From the NCBI GenBank assembly GCA_014155875.1, contig JACEFZ010024489.1:479501-543500 (forward strand): a stretch of DNA of 64,000 nucleotides, read 5' to 3'. This document shows positions 19,786-29,474 of the stretch, piece by piece. The notes under the pieces were generated by a model. The model saw nothing but the letters and a program-made list of their open reading frames with translations. It searched no databases and was not told the origin of the DNA. Origin of the DNA: Cepaea nemoralis. Lineage: Eukaryota > Mollusca > Gastropoda > Stylommatophora > Helicidae. The translations under genes were made by a program, and so were the position numbers. Each line of letters opens with the position of its first letter. Within the stretch, counting starts at the first letter, position 1.

Positions 19786-20625
19786 CATCTCATCTCATCT
19801 CATCTCATCTCATCTCATCTCATCTCGTCTCATCTCACCTTGATCCTCTTGTACATTGTCGTGTCGAGGTGAAGCATAAACAGCGGGAGAGTGCCCGTTT
19901 ATGGGCTTCATATATCGAGATTCCCATGGACTCAGTTATTCCCCCGCCCCTTGTTTCCGTGGTCGGCCTCTTCTTCTGGTTCCTTTTGATCTGTACATCA
20001 TTACATGTTGTGGTATACTGTTAGTTGGTAATCTAGTTACATGGCCAAACCATTTAAATTGCTATTGTTTGATGAAATCTAGCGCTGCTATAACACCCCA
20101 ATGTAGTCCTGATTTCTTCATTTCTGATTTTGTCTTTTCTTGATACATTGCGTTTTCTTCTCAGGAATCTCATTTCTGTTGTAGTAATATTTCTTTTCGC
20201 TTTTTCTGTTATTGTCCAGGTTTGGCATTGGTAGTATAGAGATGGGAGGAAAATTGTGTTGTAGAGTGTTATTTTAGTATCTATTGATACGTGTTTGTTC
20301 TTTAGTATTGGTGCCATTTGTCCAGTGAGTTGGTTTATCTTGGTGCATCTATTTTTGATCTCGTCTTCTGTTTTGCAATTTGATGATATTTTACTTCCTA
20401 AATATTTGAAGCTCTTTACTTGTTTCAGGGGGTGTTCTTTTAGATGAATCTTTGATTTTTTTTCTTCTTTGGTTTTAGTCAATACCTTTGTTTTACTGAT
20501 GCTAATTTTTATAGTATGGTGCTTACACACATCGTGTATGTGCTATTTATGCGGACTTTTGATTCTGCTTCTGATTTTGCTATTAGTACTTGATCGTCCA
20601 CAAATAGGAGTTCTTTAATGGTGTA
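19786..20625 (-). mobile_element. LINE reverse transcriptase with (GATGA)n tail
   Basis: The minus strand reads from about 20600: ISISKTKVLTKTKEEKKSKI, QVKSFKYLGSKISSNCKTED, NQLTGQMAPILKNKHVSIDT, YYQCQTWTITEKAKRNITTT, EMRFLRRKRNVSRKDKIRNE. A shift near 20100 leads to a 3' UTR of about 240 bp ending in the pentanucleotide tail seen as (CATCT)n at 19786-19830. The longest open frame is 20054-20530. Copies of the same family are at 568-1015 and 36150-36520; the tail identity defines the family. Confidence 0.85.
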
Positions 20626-20639
20626 ATTCGCCGTTGGTT

Positions 20640-20805
20640 ACATTCTATACAAATCACATGCCCTTTTCAGGACGTCACAGTGACATCCAGCCCTTATTGG
20701 CTGTTTGTGACAAACTAGATAATTTTACTTTCAGTAGCTTGCCATTGCTTTCACAACATTTAAGTTCAACTGGTCGGCATGTGGAACGAACCAACCCCCC
20801 CCCCC
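20640..20805 (-). mobile_element. SINE-A partial copy
   Basis: TTTTCAGGACGTCACAGTGA, TTGGCTGTTTGTGACAAACT and GTAGCTTGCCATTGCTTTC correspond to the SINE-A tail and middle. The head is lost beyond a C-rich run (20797-20832). Confidence 0.65.
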
Positions 20806-20907
20806 TTCCCCTCCCCCCCCCCCCCCCCCCCCACCACGACACTATCGGAACACGACAGGCTGCGGACCAAACCCAATATCACCAAGTCGGCAGGCATGTA
20901 TCTAGCC

Positions 20908-21401
20908 CAGTGTTTCCCAACGTGGGGTCCACGCCCCACAGGGGGGCGATTCTATTGTTAAGGGGTGGGGGGGGAGGGGAATTCGAAAATGACAGAAATC
21001 GGCTGGATATAACGAAACGGGCAGACTTGAGACTGAAGTTAACTAAATTGGAACTTGACATAAAATCTCTTTGCAGCAAGCATCAAGCGCAAGGATCTCA
21101 CTAAATTTAAATAATAAATAATTACTAATAATTAAAATAATATAGAAAAATCTTTCATTAAAATTATTTTGTACTTGAATTTCAGTTCTCCATTATATGT
21201 TTTGAAAATTTACTTATAATTTACTTACTGTGTTTGCTCAATAATTTCCTGTTGATTTCTTCCTAAAACCTATCATTCAAGTTTCTTTAGTGAACATTTC
21301 AATTTTTGAATATTAAAAATAATGTATGGGGGGGGGGGGGGGGATAAGAATTTTAGAAAGGCTTAGGTGGGGCATAGCACGAAAAAGGTTGGGAAACACT
21401 G
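20908..21401. mobile_element. hAT non-autonomous element, 494 bp
   Basis: The terminal inverted repeats CAGTGTTTCCCAACGTGGGG and (right end, inverted) CAGTGTTTCCCAACCTTTTT flank an AT-rich interior. The 8-bp flanks ATCTAGCC (20900-20907) and GTCTAGCC (21402-21409) differ at one base. The left part retains the last codons of a hAT transposase (RADLRLKLTKLELDIKSLCS..HQAQGSH, stop at about 21104), so it is an internal-deletion derivative of a Charlie/ZBED-like element. Sister copy 27424-27922. Confidence 0.9.
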
Positions 21402-21454
21402 GTCTAGCCAGTATGCTAGTGAGGATCCTATTGGCAACACGCCAGTTCTTTTAC

Positions 21455-21720
21455 GATTCCTTCGTGTGTTTTCACAACATTCACATTCTATTACAATTCA
21501 TTCGCTTTTATTCACAATATTCACATTCCATCATAATTCCCGTGTTTGTATTCACACCATTCACATTCTGTCACAATTCCTATGTGTGAATTCACAACAT
21601 TCTAATACTAATACAATTCATTCATTTGTATTCACAACATTCCGATTCTATCACAATTCCTACGTTTGTATTCACAACATTCACATTCTTTCACATTTCT
21701 TATGTTTGTATTCCCAAGTT
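21455..21720. repeat. Tandem array of about 48-bp units
   Basis: Five to six units share GTATTCACAACATTCACATT followed by CTATCACAATTCCTACGTTT with substitutions. The array begins about 50 bp right of the hAT element. Confidence 0.8.
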
Positions 21721-21904
21721 AAGGTAGTTCTATGCCAGATATTTCCTTTCGTGTATCTCTTCACATATTCAACAAGTCACAATGAGGCCCAGCAGTTACT
21801 TCCTTTTTAATAACTTTCTTTTATTTTCGTTCGCCCGTTGTGAACTCGAGCGTACTCCACGCGTGCTATTATCATTAGTAATTGCTACTACTAGTAAACA
21901 CACT

Positions 21905-22085
21905 GTACGGATTTTCCATGAGGGTTAGCTTTTCCTAAACCAGTGCCCCGCCAACAATCGAACCCTCTCTGATTTCTGAGGTACTTGTAATTTACGTCTT
22001 CAAGTCAAGAATGAGAAGTCACAATGTAAGTCCTGTTGACCGGTGTGTGAAATGAACCCACAAGGCCACGGTCACCACAGAAAGA
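21905..22085 (-). mobile_element. SINE-E copy (reverse complement)
   Basis: The plus strand shows AGGGTTAGCTTTTCCTAAAC, AATCGAACCCTCTC (B-box complement position shifted), TTGTAATTTACGTCTTCAAG, TCAAGAATGAGAAGTC, then ACCGGTGTGTGAAATGAACC. Order and content match the SINE-E body. The head is degenerate. Confidence 0.55.
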
Positions 22086-22294
22086 TTTAGCGTGAGTGTG
22101 TTAAACTTCAGGGCCACGCCGACCTCCCTGTTTAATAACTGTGAGCGGAAGCCATTTGATTGCCCCATTACACATGTAAAGACGATGCTGACAGGAACTG
22201 ACTATCACAATGACACAGGTGAATACTGTTACGCTTCGGAAGATTTACTACCACTACCTTCTCCAGGCTCTAATAAATATTCACATACATAACA

Positions 22295-22660
22295 TCTGAA
22301 AATTAGAAAGAGCACGGAGGCAACGGAGATGTCATTTCTGGGACGTATGTTGCGAATACCTTCGACTGCCAGAGTAACTAATGAAAGTAGAGCATTATAT
22401 GAGTTAGTTGCATATCTTTTACAGGACGTCGCAGTCATCCCTAGCCTTTCTTGGTTGTTTGTGATTTCTTGGCAAGTTTGCGCCCAGTAGTGTGCCACTG
22501 CTTTCTGAACGACTTGCGGTTTGTTGCCAAATCGCTGGCAGCTGTGTATAGAACACGGTATGTGAGATTGCGAACTGCGTCCGTAACACCTTCCCACAGA
22601 GTCGGCAGAACATTATATACAAGTAGAGTTTAGACTTTAGGACTCGCTTCCTACACACAT
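22295..22660 (+). mobile_element. LINE fragment ((TGA)n-tailed family) split by SINE-A
   Basis: From about 22302 the frame reads IRKSTEATEMSFLGRMLRIP and STARVTNESRALY, then the SINE-A insertion, and resumes with AGAACATTATATACAAG. The sequence at 16400-16430 (AGAACATTATATACAACAAA) shows the uninterrupted state. Confidence 0.8.
22401..22607 (-). mobile_element. SINE-A, full length, with target-site duplication
   Basis: The flanks AGAGCATTATAT (22389-22400) and AGAACATTATAT (22608-22619) form a 12-bp duplication with one mismatch. This defines the family's limits: in its own orientation it starts GCCGACTCTGTGGGAAGG, carries CAAATCGCTGGCAGC.., GTTCAGAAAGCAGTGGCACA, and ends CCTGTAAAAGATATGCAACT AACTC. 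Length 207 bp. Confidence 0.9.
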
Positions 22661-23280
22661 AAGGAGCATAGACAATGAGTTTCGTTAGTGTCACCATCAT
22701 ACTTTGGTGCACCCATCATTGCTCTTTAATATGCATCCACTATGTCCAACCCATTCACTGGCACCCACTCATACATTGTAGGTACATCCACTGGACTGCC
22801 TAGCTTTCATTATCGGACAACCATCACATCTCCGTTGCTTCCAGTTTCCCGCCTTACCTTCCTGTCCCCCTTTTTTTATGTACCACTTCCATTCATTTAG
22901 CTGGGAATTTCATTGAATCATTACCACCCCCCACCCCGGTTCCAATGACCCACCGACTCCCACGGCTATGTATAAAAGATGACAAATGTTACATTCCTGT
23001 TAGTATTACAGCTGGGGAATCTGAGATAAGTAGCAACATTTTTTTTTCAAATTATCATTTTCGCTTCATTACTCTCATTTTTTTTTTCCCATCTTTTTAT
23101 TCTTCTCATCCCGTCCTTATGACTTAATGTAGTCACCGGAAGGTCTTCTCCGTGACTATATGTTGTGATTTGTGTATGTATTTGTTTGCTGATGAAGGTT
23201 ATCACCGCAACGTTCTTGTATTGTTTCATAATTCTGTTCTGTAAAGGTGGATTATTTTGTGTTATTTTTATATTGTATAC
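22661..23280. other. No recognised feature
   Basis: Low-complexity, pyrimidine-rich on the plus strand in parts (23041-23105). No gene, element boundary or repeat unit was recognised. Confidence 0.5.
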
Positions 23281-23436
23281 AAGTATAACACGGAGACAAA
23301 CAACGTTCCTTGGACACGTAATGAGAAGAGAGATACCGGAAAACGTCATGACGACTTGAAAGGCCGGTGGAAGAAGACGCGGGCAGACCGAGAAAAATGA
23401 TGCTGGATAGACTGAGGCGATGACGTGAAGGGGATA
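23281..23436 (+). mobile_element. LINE C-terminal fragment interrupted by a hAT MITE
   Basis: ITRRQTTFLGHVMRREIPEN VMTT followed by 'GGRRRGQTEKNDAG' after shifts is the end of the (TGA)n-tailed LINE family. The copy continues on the other side of the MITE (from 23662) only for a few bases that can be recognised. Confidence 0.75.
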
Positions 23437-23444
23437 GTATAGAT

Positions 23445-23653
23445 CAGAGGTGGTCAACATTTTCAGCAGGCGGACCAAATTTCAGATTTAATATTTCCTG
23501 CCGGGCCACGCACATAATTTTTTTTTGTTAAATTAAAGTAAACAAGCAAGCGTGTTACAGCTTCGACTACATCGTCGTTTCCCACTCCGCGGGCCACAAC
23601 ATGACTACCGGCGGGCCGCATGCGGCCCGCGGGCCTCGCGTTGGCCACCCCTG
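23445..23653. mobile_element. hAT MITE, 209 bp, perfect 8-bp target duplication
   Basis: The ends CAGAGGTGGTCAAC and (inverted) CAGGGGTGGCCAAC form 14-bp terminal repeats. GTATAGAT flanks both sides (23437-23444, 23654-23661). The right half contains a strongly self-complementary GCGGGCCGCATGCGGCCCGC. No coding capacity. Confidence 0.93.
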
Positions 23654-23914
23654 GTATAGATAGTTTAGCGTAGTCGACGGATCAACATCACGGCACACGG
23701 GTGTAACCCATACGTGCTCCGTTCTACTCCTAACTCAAACCTGAGTCCGGAAAATCTCAGCTCAGTGCACGAACTCCGTAGCACCGGCGAGGATCCTGAC
23801 ATACTTTAGGTAGATTTTTAATTCGAAATGTTGCCCGGGCAGAGCCGTTAGCCTACTCTTTTTCGGTTTCCAACTGCCAAGTGATTTTTTTTTACGTGCG
23901 CAATAATACACAAG

Positions 23915-24057
23915 GGCGTCCGATTTCACGACCCAGAGACCAGGGGAAATTTTTTACTAGAAGTCCGCGTGAAAAAATCACGGCCCTCACCGGGGCTTGA
24001 ACCCGGGACCTCCAGCACTCGAGGCGGACATCATACCTCGAGACCACTCGGCCCCCT
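23915..24057 (-). mobile_element. SINE-D copy (tRNA-like head)
   Basis: The minus strand opens GGGGCCGAGTGGTCTCGAGG (A box) and carries CCCGGGTTCAAGCCCCGG (B box), then GTGAGGGCCGTGATTTTTTC .. CACGCGGACTTCTAGTAAAA. The extra arm between the boxes indicates a class II tRNA ancestor. Only one copy of this family was found here. Confidence 0.75.
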
Positions 24058-24128
24058 AGAGATCGTATAGATATGGGCATCCAGCGATTCAACTGACGAT
24101 CATCAACTTCGGAATGAACAGCCGAACC
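24058..24128 (-). repeat. Partial copy of the growth-factor pro-region exon
   Basis: The minus strand encodes SEVDDRQLNRWMPISIRS, near-identical to SEVDDRQLNPWMSRSIRS of the true exon (24825-24900), about 700 bp downstream in the adjacent intron. It is sandwiched between SINE-D and a LINE fragment and lacks splice sites, so it is a nonfunctional partial duplication. Confidence 0.85.
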
Positions 24129-24390
24129 AAAACGGAGACAAACAGTATTCTTAGGTGTTGTAATTAGAAGAGAGGTATTGTAACAACCCACGACATCTTG
24201 AAAGATCAGTTAGAGAAGAAGGAGGAGCTGGCCGGGTGAAATGGATGTATAGAGACGGTGACGTGAAGGAATATCATAAGTTTAATTGATCCAGAACGAC
24301 AAGGAAAGAGATATGTAAATAATCACGAACGTCTACGCCTGCTGGCAGGACACACGATGAAGACGACGATAATGATAATGATGACAAATG
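24129..24390 (+). mobile_element. LINE C-terminal fragment ((TGA)n-tailed family)
   Basis: The frame RRQTVFLGVVIRREVL, then after stops SVREEGGAGRVKWMYR and DPERQGKRYVNNHERLRLLA, ending GGACACACGATGAAGACGAC. It belongs to the same family as 16225-16667. The tail has degenerated to GATGAAGACGACGATAATGA. Confidence 0.75.
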
Positions 24391-24540
24391 CTAAACATAT
24401 CAACCAAAATCAGGAAATATACGTCTCACCGCAGTCTCCATATGTTGTTGTTGAGACATATAAAGACTGCTATTAGATGTATGTTTTCTGATTGTGAAAA
24501 TCAATCAATCAGTAATTCAGTCATTCAATCGGTAACACTT

Positions 24541-24542
24541 GC
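24541..24542 (-). other. GC splice donor of the 17-kb intron
   Basis: The minus strand reads AGAAG|GCAAGTGTT. GC-AG introns keep an otherwise strong consensus (AG|GCAAGT), exactly as seen. No GT donor nearby would keep the phase needed by the downstream exon. Confidence 0.65.
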
Positions 24543-24963
24543 CTTCTAAGCTGTCATGAGTGGGCTCATCTTCTGTGTATTCATCCTGTGGGTAGTCAGT
24601 GTAGTAGTCGGTATCCATTAAGCCGTCAGCGTCAACGCTCTCGTCCAATGGAGAAAAGACGTTCTTCTCCGCAGAAAGAACGTGTTCTTGAAACGACTTA
24701 TCCTTCCGTTTACTGTCTTTTCCGACGTCGAACGTACTTCCTGATTCATGTGTTAACGTGTCTTTATTTTGCAGGAACGTTTGATGCAGTTTAACCCCGC
24801 GACCTGACGAATGTGGGACAGATCGTATTGATCTGGACATCCAGGGATTCAACTGACGATCATCGACTTCGGAATCCATGAACAGTCGAACCAGCTCCAA
24901 ACGAGATGATACTTTAGGCACATTGTCTTTCAAATACCACAGCGGTATAGCTTTCATTTTTAC
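24543..24963 (-). CDS. PDGF/VEGF-family growth factor, pro-region exon
   Basis: Internal coding exon of 421 nt, entered in phase 0 after TTTTCTTCCAACAAG and left in phase 1 at GAAG|GCAAGTGT, a GC-type donor that otherwise fits the consensus. It encodes 140 residues: VKMKAIPLWYLKDNVPKVSS, SEVDDRQLNPWMSRSIRSVP, basic stretches (GKDSKRKDKS) that could be proprotein-convertase targets, and a very acidic tyrosine-rich end (DTDYYTDYPQDEYTEDEPTH) resembling tyrosine-sulfation sites. No cysteines. This fits an N-terminal propeptide ahead of the cystine knot. The phase-1 exit matches the phase of the exon at 7115-7341 and the entry matches 27952-28143, which is the main support for one gene. Functional remarks on processing and sulfation are inference. 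Confidence 0.75.
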
Positions 24964-25259
24964 CTTGTTGGAAGAAAATATCAAAGTTGAATATTGTTAT
25001 CCAATTATTTATTATGTAATTAATACATTAAAATAAATTCCCAGAAATGTGAGAAAGAGCAGGGCGGCTTGATTTGATTTACAAGAATGCTTCAAATGAA
25101 AACTTAAATATTTTGTTGGTGTTGTTGGGTGTGTGAATATATTCTGGAAAAGTAAAGAACAAATGTATCATTGTTCCATGTAGTCAATGTAAGTTATCCA
25201 GCGCCGATAAAGTGCTCGGATTCCTGTAGAAAAAACATTATCTTGGTCGCGTGTGTAAC

Positions 25260-25660
25260 CACTCATGTTCACCACCTGCTGTACCTCTTCATCGGATCGA
25301 AAAGTCTGTCACAAAAGTCACGCCGTTTTGAAACTTCCTACTCCACTCAGACACTTGCTGGACTGAACAGGCATGCATCACCATACTGGACATTCATTCA
25401 CCGATGCATTTCTATAGGTTTCACCCCTTCGCCGGTTAACTAAAAAACGATGGGTGCCTGTCAAAAGTGTGGCGGTCATCTTCAAATTGTCCTTATGACG
25501 TCACGGTATTCCACTGCACTGTGATATCGTGTGCTAAACACTCTTAACATCCTTAACAACAATATTGGCAGGTTACAAGACAATGGCATGGTTATGGTAA
25601 TTTCTATTACACTTTTAAAATTTGCATATGAAGCACCCTCGTATTTTCACTCCATGAGTA
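25260..25660 (-). mobile_element. Mariner-like element, 5' portion (minus strand)
   Basis: The right end TACGAGGGTGCTTCATATGC (minus strand, from about 25656) matches the terminus at 18570 with the same internal landmarks (CCATTGTCTTGTAACCTG, CGTGACGTCATAAGGACA, CACTTTTGACAGGCACCCA). It then has degenerate HTH coding sequence (ACPVQSSKCLSGVGSFKT) and stops at about 25260. The far end was not found. Confidence 0.75.
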
Positions 25661-25700
25661 AGTCGGTGTTTTCGTAAAACGGTGTCAAAATGATCACTTT

Positions 25701-26005
25701 AGTTAGTTGCATATCCTTTACAGGACGTAGCAGTCAACCCCATCATTTTTGGCTGCTCGTGATTCCTGGGCAAGTTTACGTTCAGTAGTATGCCATTGCT
25801 TTCTGAATAAAATAATCTGGATAAAAACCTGGTGCAATGAAGTCGACCTGTCGACTTTTAAGCGACTTTTTATCTGAACGACAGGTACACATACCATTTC
25901 ATAACAAACAAACGATCTGCTGCCAAATCTCCCACAGCTGTGTTTCGAACGCGGGTATGCGGGATTACGAACTGCGTATGTAACCCCTTCGCCACGGAGC
26001 CAATA
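25701..26005 (-). mobile_element. SINE-A with a nested short insertion
   Basis: It reads (plus strand) AGTTAGTTGCATATCCTTTA .. GTATGCCATTGCTTTCTGAA, then 65 foreign bases, then CGACAGGTACACATACCATT .. GCTGTGTTTCGAACGCGGGT .. CCCCTTCGCCACGGAGCC. The flanks ATGATCACTTT and ATGACCACTTT form a near-perfect 11-bp duplication. The target was a unit of the tandem array that continues to the right. Confidence 0.9.
25809..25873 (-). mobile_element. SINE-F, 65-bp short form, inside SINE-A
   Basis: TCTGAA occurs on both sides. In the minus orientation the insert starts TAAAAAGTCGCTTAAAAGTC, has CGACTTCATTGCACCAGG and ends TTTTTATCCAGATTATTTTA. Both ends and the core match the 165-bp insertion at 60341-60505, which has about 100 extra internal bases. 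Confidence 0.75.
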
Positions 26006-26870
26006 TGACCACTTTAACACTGGCAGTAACACAATGAAATTACCTTCAAACAAGATGTTTTCTACCGGAGCTGCCGTGGCAAAGTAACTAAACACTCATA
26101 TACCAGCCGGGTGGGCAAGGCTTCCACCCACATCGGACAGATTCGGATTTTTTTGATTTTTTAATAATTTAACTGGTCTCCCAGGTCGACCCAGTTTAAA
26201 ATGGGTACCAATAAATGTCCTGGGAAATAAAGGCGGTAGGTGTGCCACTGAATACATCACCCACCATTTGCAGATGTTTAATGTGCAAATATGTGTCCAT
26301 CACGGTATGCCAATTGCGCCTTCAGGCGCGCACAAGGGTCCTTTACTTTCTTTACTTAGGACATATGTTTTCCTGTAGCACTGCCAGTTACTCAGTGACA
26401 TTGTCTCAAAACAAGACACGTTCTCAATTTAACATTGACAATAACTAAATTTCATTATCTTCAGACACAACACAGACTCACTTTAACACTGTCAGTAACT
26501 AAATCCCATTATCTTCAAGCAAGACACAGGCTAACTGTTATGTTATACTATCCCCCATTACATTATCTTCACACAAGACACAATGTCATTAACTCCATCA
26601 CATTATCTTCAAACAAGATACAGGCTCACTTTAATAATGTCAGTAACTCCATCCCATTATCTTCAAACAAGACACATGTTAACTGTAATACTTTTGTTAC
26701 TCCATTGCATTATCTTCAAACAAACCATTGTCAGTAACCCAATAACATTATCGTCGAACAAAATTAAAGACCGCTTTAACACTGTCAGTAACCCAATGAC
26801 TTTATCCAAAACAAGAAACATTCTCATTTTAACATTGTCAGTAACTACATGACATATTTTATAACACGAC
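26006..26870. repeat. Tandem array of about 54-bp units, split by SINE-B
   Basis: Units share CACTTTAACACTGTCAGTAA, CTCCATCACATTATCTTCAA, ACAAGACACAGGCT. One unit precedes the SINE-B insertion (26010-26072) and about eight follow (26375-26870). Open frames across it are repeat artefacts. Confidence 0.85.
26076..26368 (+). mobile_element. SINE-B copy inside the 54-bp array
   Basis: The start ACCGGAGCTGCCGTGGCAAA is the tRNA-like head. The body CTGGTCTCCCAGGTCGACCC, TTTAAAATGGGTACCAATAA and TCCTGGGAAATAAAGGCGGT is shared with the other copies. It is flanked by ATGTTTTC on both sides (about 26067-26074 and 26363-26372), consistent with an 8-bp target duplication. Confidence 0.75.
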
Positions 26871-27075
26871 GCATCTTAACGTTACCATTGTACGTGTTGG
26901 AATGACACGTGACACATGATAGCGTCATAGGGCGTCCAACAGAATCAAACATGGCGTGTTTTCTGTTGGATAAGCGCGAACAGGATGTACGTCTTTAAAA
27001 CGTGAGCATGATGGGAGGAAAAGAATATGCTCGACACATACTAACATTTAGTGTATTTAATTAGGTTGAATATAA

Positions 27076-27131
27076 CACACACACACACACATAGACAGAC
27101 AAACACACGTATACGCACTCGCACGCACACA

Positions 27132-27170
<39 letters not shown>
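27076..27170. repeat. (AC)n microsatellite cluster
   Basis: CA runs at 27076-27092 and 27127-27170 are separated by GACAGACAAACACACG-type sequence. Confidence 0.9.
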
Positions 27171-27171
<1 letters not shown>

Positions 27172-27423
27172 ATACACACCCAAGCTATAGCGGTTTGTGC
27201 AGCGGTTAAATAGTTATGCTGACGATGGAGTGAGCGCAATCAGTAGACGGTTCGATAACTGCGCTCTATGTTCGCTACGGGATGGGAAGACTGACCGCTT
27301 TTTTTTCCGTGCATTCAGGCCTACAAGATGTGATGGAACTCGCACATTACATCCTTAAAGCAGGTTTCTGAAAGGGAACTTAAAAAAACACATAAATACA
27401 TGCATCTTTGTGTAATGCTAGAT

Positions 27424-27922
27424 CAGTGTTTCCCAACGTGGGGCCCACGCCCCATAGGGGGGGGGGGGGGGCAATTCGATTGTTAGGGGGGGGGGGGGGC
27501 AATTCGAAAATGGAAGAAATCGGCTGGATATAACAGAACGGGCACACTTGAGACTGAAGTTAACTAAATTGGAACCTGACATAAAATCTCTTTGCAGCAA
27601 GCATCAAGCGCAAGGATCTCACTAAATTTAAATAATTAATAATTACTAATAGTTAAAATAATATAGAAAACTCTTTCATTAAAATTATTTTGTACTTGAA
27701 TTTCAGTTCTCCATTATATGTTTTGAAATTTACTTACTGTGTTTGCTCAATAATTTCCTATTGATTTCTTCCTAAAACAAATCATTCAAGTTTCTTTAGG
27801 AACATTTCAATTTTCTAATATTAAAAATAATGTATATGTTAGGTGGGATGGGGGGGGGGGGGGCATAAGAATTTTAGAAAGGCTTAGGTGGGGCATAGCA
27901 CAAAAAAAGTTGGGAAACACTG
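27424..27922. mobile_element. hAT non-autonomous element, 499 bp, 30 bp from a splice donor
   Basis: It begins CAGTGTTTCCCAACGTGGGG and ends with the inverted equivalent. TGCTAGAT flanks both sides exactly (27416-27423 and 27923-27930). It is about 90% or more similar to 20908-21401, including the transposase C-terminal codons. It lies in the intron just downstream (minus strand) of the signal-sequence exon, its end 21 bp from the donor GTAAGTATG. Confidence 0.95.
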
Positions 27923-27951
27923 TGCTAGATACTTATCCGTGGCATACTTAC

Positions 27952-28143
27952 ATACGATTTTAATCTTGAAATCTTTTCTTTTTCAGGTCCATCAGAAGCA
28001 AGCTCGAAAAGAGCAACCTGAGATCGAGTCTGTGGTGGCGAGGCATTGGATACATCGTAAATGTAGCCGGCTATCATTCCCAGCAGGACCACGACCTGTA
28101 GCATGTACAGCAAGCACAACCACCACTGCAGCCACATGACACC
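27952..28143 (-). CDS. PDGF/VEGF-family growth factor, first coding exon (signal sequence)
   Basis: The acceptor TGACTTACTTGCAG precedes 28143 and the donor TAT|GTAAGTATG follows 27952. The first ATG (28137) gives 62 codons: a tryptophan- and leucine-rich N-terminus MWLQWWLCLLYMLQVVVLLG MIAGYIYDVSNA that reads as a signal peptide or signal anchor, then SPPQTRSQVALFELASDGPE and KEKISRLKSY. It exits in phase 0, in register with the exon at 24543-24963. Six bases of 5' UTR are in this exon, so at least one noncoding exon lies upstream. NAS at residues 31-33 is a possible N-glycosylation site. The exon alone is not recognisable by family; it is assigned by strand, order, phase and secretory signal. 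Confidence 0.65.
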
Positions 28144-28382
28144 CTGCAAGTAAGTCAGGGACATACATTTGGCACCCGTGCTTTTAACAATGGTTCATAC
28201 ATGAACGCACACGTATTGGCTGGCCCTCATAGAACTAGCGGTGAGAATTAGAGACTAGCGGACTTCACTAGATAACATAACAATTTAGAGCTATAATTAG
28301 CAACAGTGATTCGAACCTGTCACCTCCAAATGACGACAGCACCTCGCTGCAGGTACACGTGTACTTCGACGCATGACCAACT

Positions 28383-28556
28383 TTAAAGCTAGTTGCATAT
28401 ACTTTACAGGACGTCGCAGTCGAACACCAGAATTGTTTTTTTACTGTTGTTTGCCATTGCATTCTGAACGACCGGCACGCATACCATTTCGTAATAAACC
28501 AACGCAAGGCGGTCTGCTGCCATATCACCCGCAGCTGTGTTTCCAACTAGACACCC
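28383..28556 (-). mobile_element. SINE-A copy
   Basis: AGTTGCATATACTTTACAGG, TGTTTGCCATTGCATTCTGA, ACGACCGGCACGCATACC, GCGGTCTGCTGCCATATCAC, CAGCTGTGTTTCCAACT. The head is truncated. Confidence 0.8.
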
Positions 28557-29214
28557 CTTTAACAATGGGAAATAGAGATTTACATTGCATTATATGACAG
28601 CGAAGTAAAGCGCTCATTACACCACTCCGTGATGGAGTACGCTTGTATGTGATTAGAGTTTAGTGGAAGTTGTCTGCATTGCACTCTGAAGCGATCCATG
28701 ATGCTCCGATCTCCTCCTCAGCATCCCTGCTATCTTATAGCGACTGTTCGCATCAGCCCTGTGCAGATTGATTAAATGTCTTGAGAGCTTACAAAATATT
28801 TACGCCCAGTTGAGCTACCGTCTCCCTTCCATATCCCTCACTATGGACAAGGAAGGTTTCCAAATGTCTTTAATGACCTCTGTTCGTCCTGCTTCGCTTA
28901 TGGCAACACTATGTCTAGTCCATCTCCTCAATCACCGCCATGTCTGCTAATCGATCGCCTGGTTTTCACACTCGACTCTCCCGGCACGTAGATGAATCAT
29001 AGCTAAACTGTGATATTCTCAGTGTGTCTAGCCACTCATGTCGTATGAGTTCAGCCTGTACATTCTTAAACATGTTCGTTGCGTCACTTAGTATACATGC
29101 GTGTGAGTACTTCTGGGTCCCGTCAGTTCAAGGCATATTTTGCTGCCATTGTTTTCATTGTAAAGTAACGGGCCCTTGTGCGCTATATGGTGCTGCATTA
29201 ATATTTGAATGTAC
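28557..29214. other. No recognised feature
   Basis: The segment 28690-28960 (CAGCATCCCTGCTATCTTAT .. CGCCATGTCTGCTAATCGAT) resembles the antisense of LINE coding sequence in style ('NM..D.. RH..MV') but I could not assign it. The rest looks unique. Confidence 0.4.
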
Positions 29215-29402
29215 CAATCATACAAGAAGTGTGATATCATGCCGGCCGCTTTCACTCCCCAAAGCATTCTCGGGCACCTCTTTCAGAATGAGTCGACCCG
29301 GTAACCTAGGTCAGTTTTACAAATCCGCTTCGAGTTAATTGAGTCCATGACCATCGGACCGACAGGTTAGCGCCCAGCCACCGCGTTACCACGGCGCCCG
29401 CA
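29215..29402 (-). mobile_element. SINE-B copy
   Basis: Plus strand: GCCGGCCGCTTTCACTCCCC .. AATGAGTCGACCCGGTAACC .. CCATCGGACCGACAGGTTAG .. CCGCGTTACCACGGCGCCC, the reverse complement of body and tRNA-like head. Confidence 0.75.
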
Positions 29403-29474
29403 AGCACGTAGGTTGGCAGGTAAATGCCGACACGTGAGCATACATTCCCAGGTACACAGACATTTGCCAAATAC

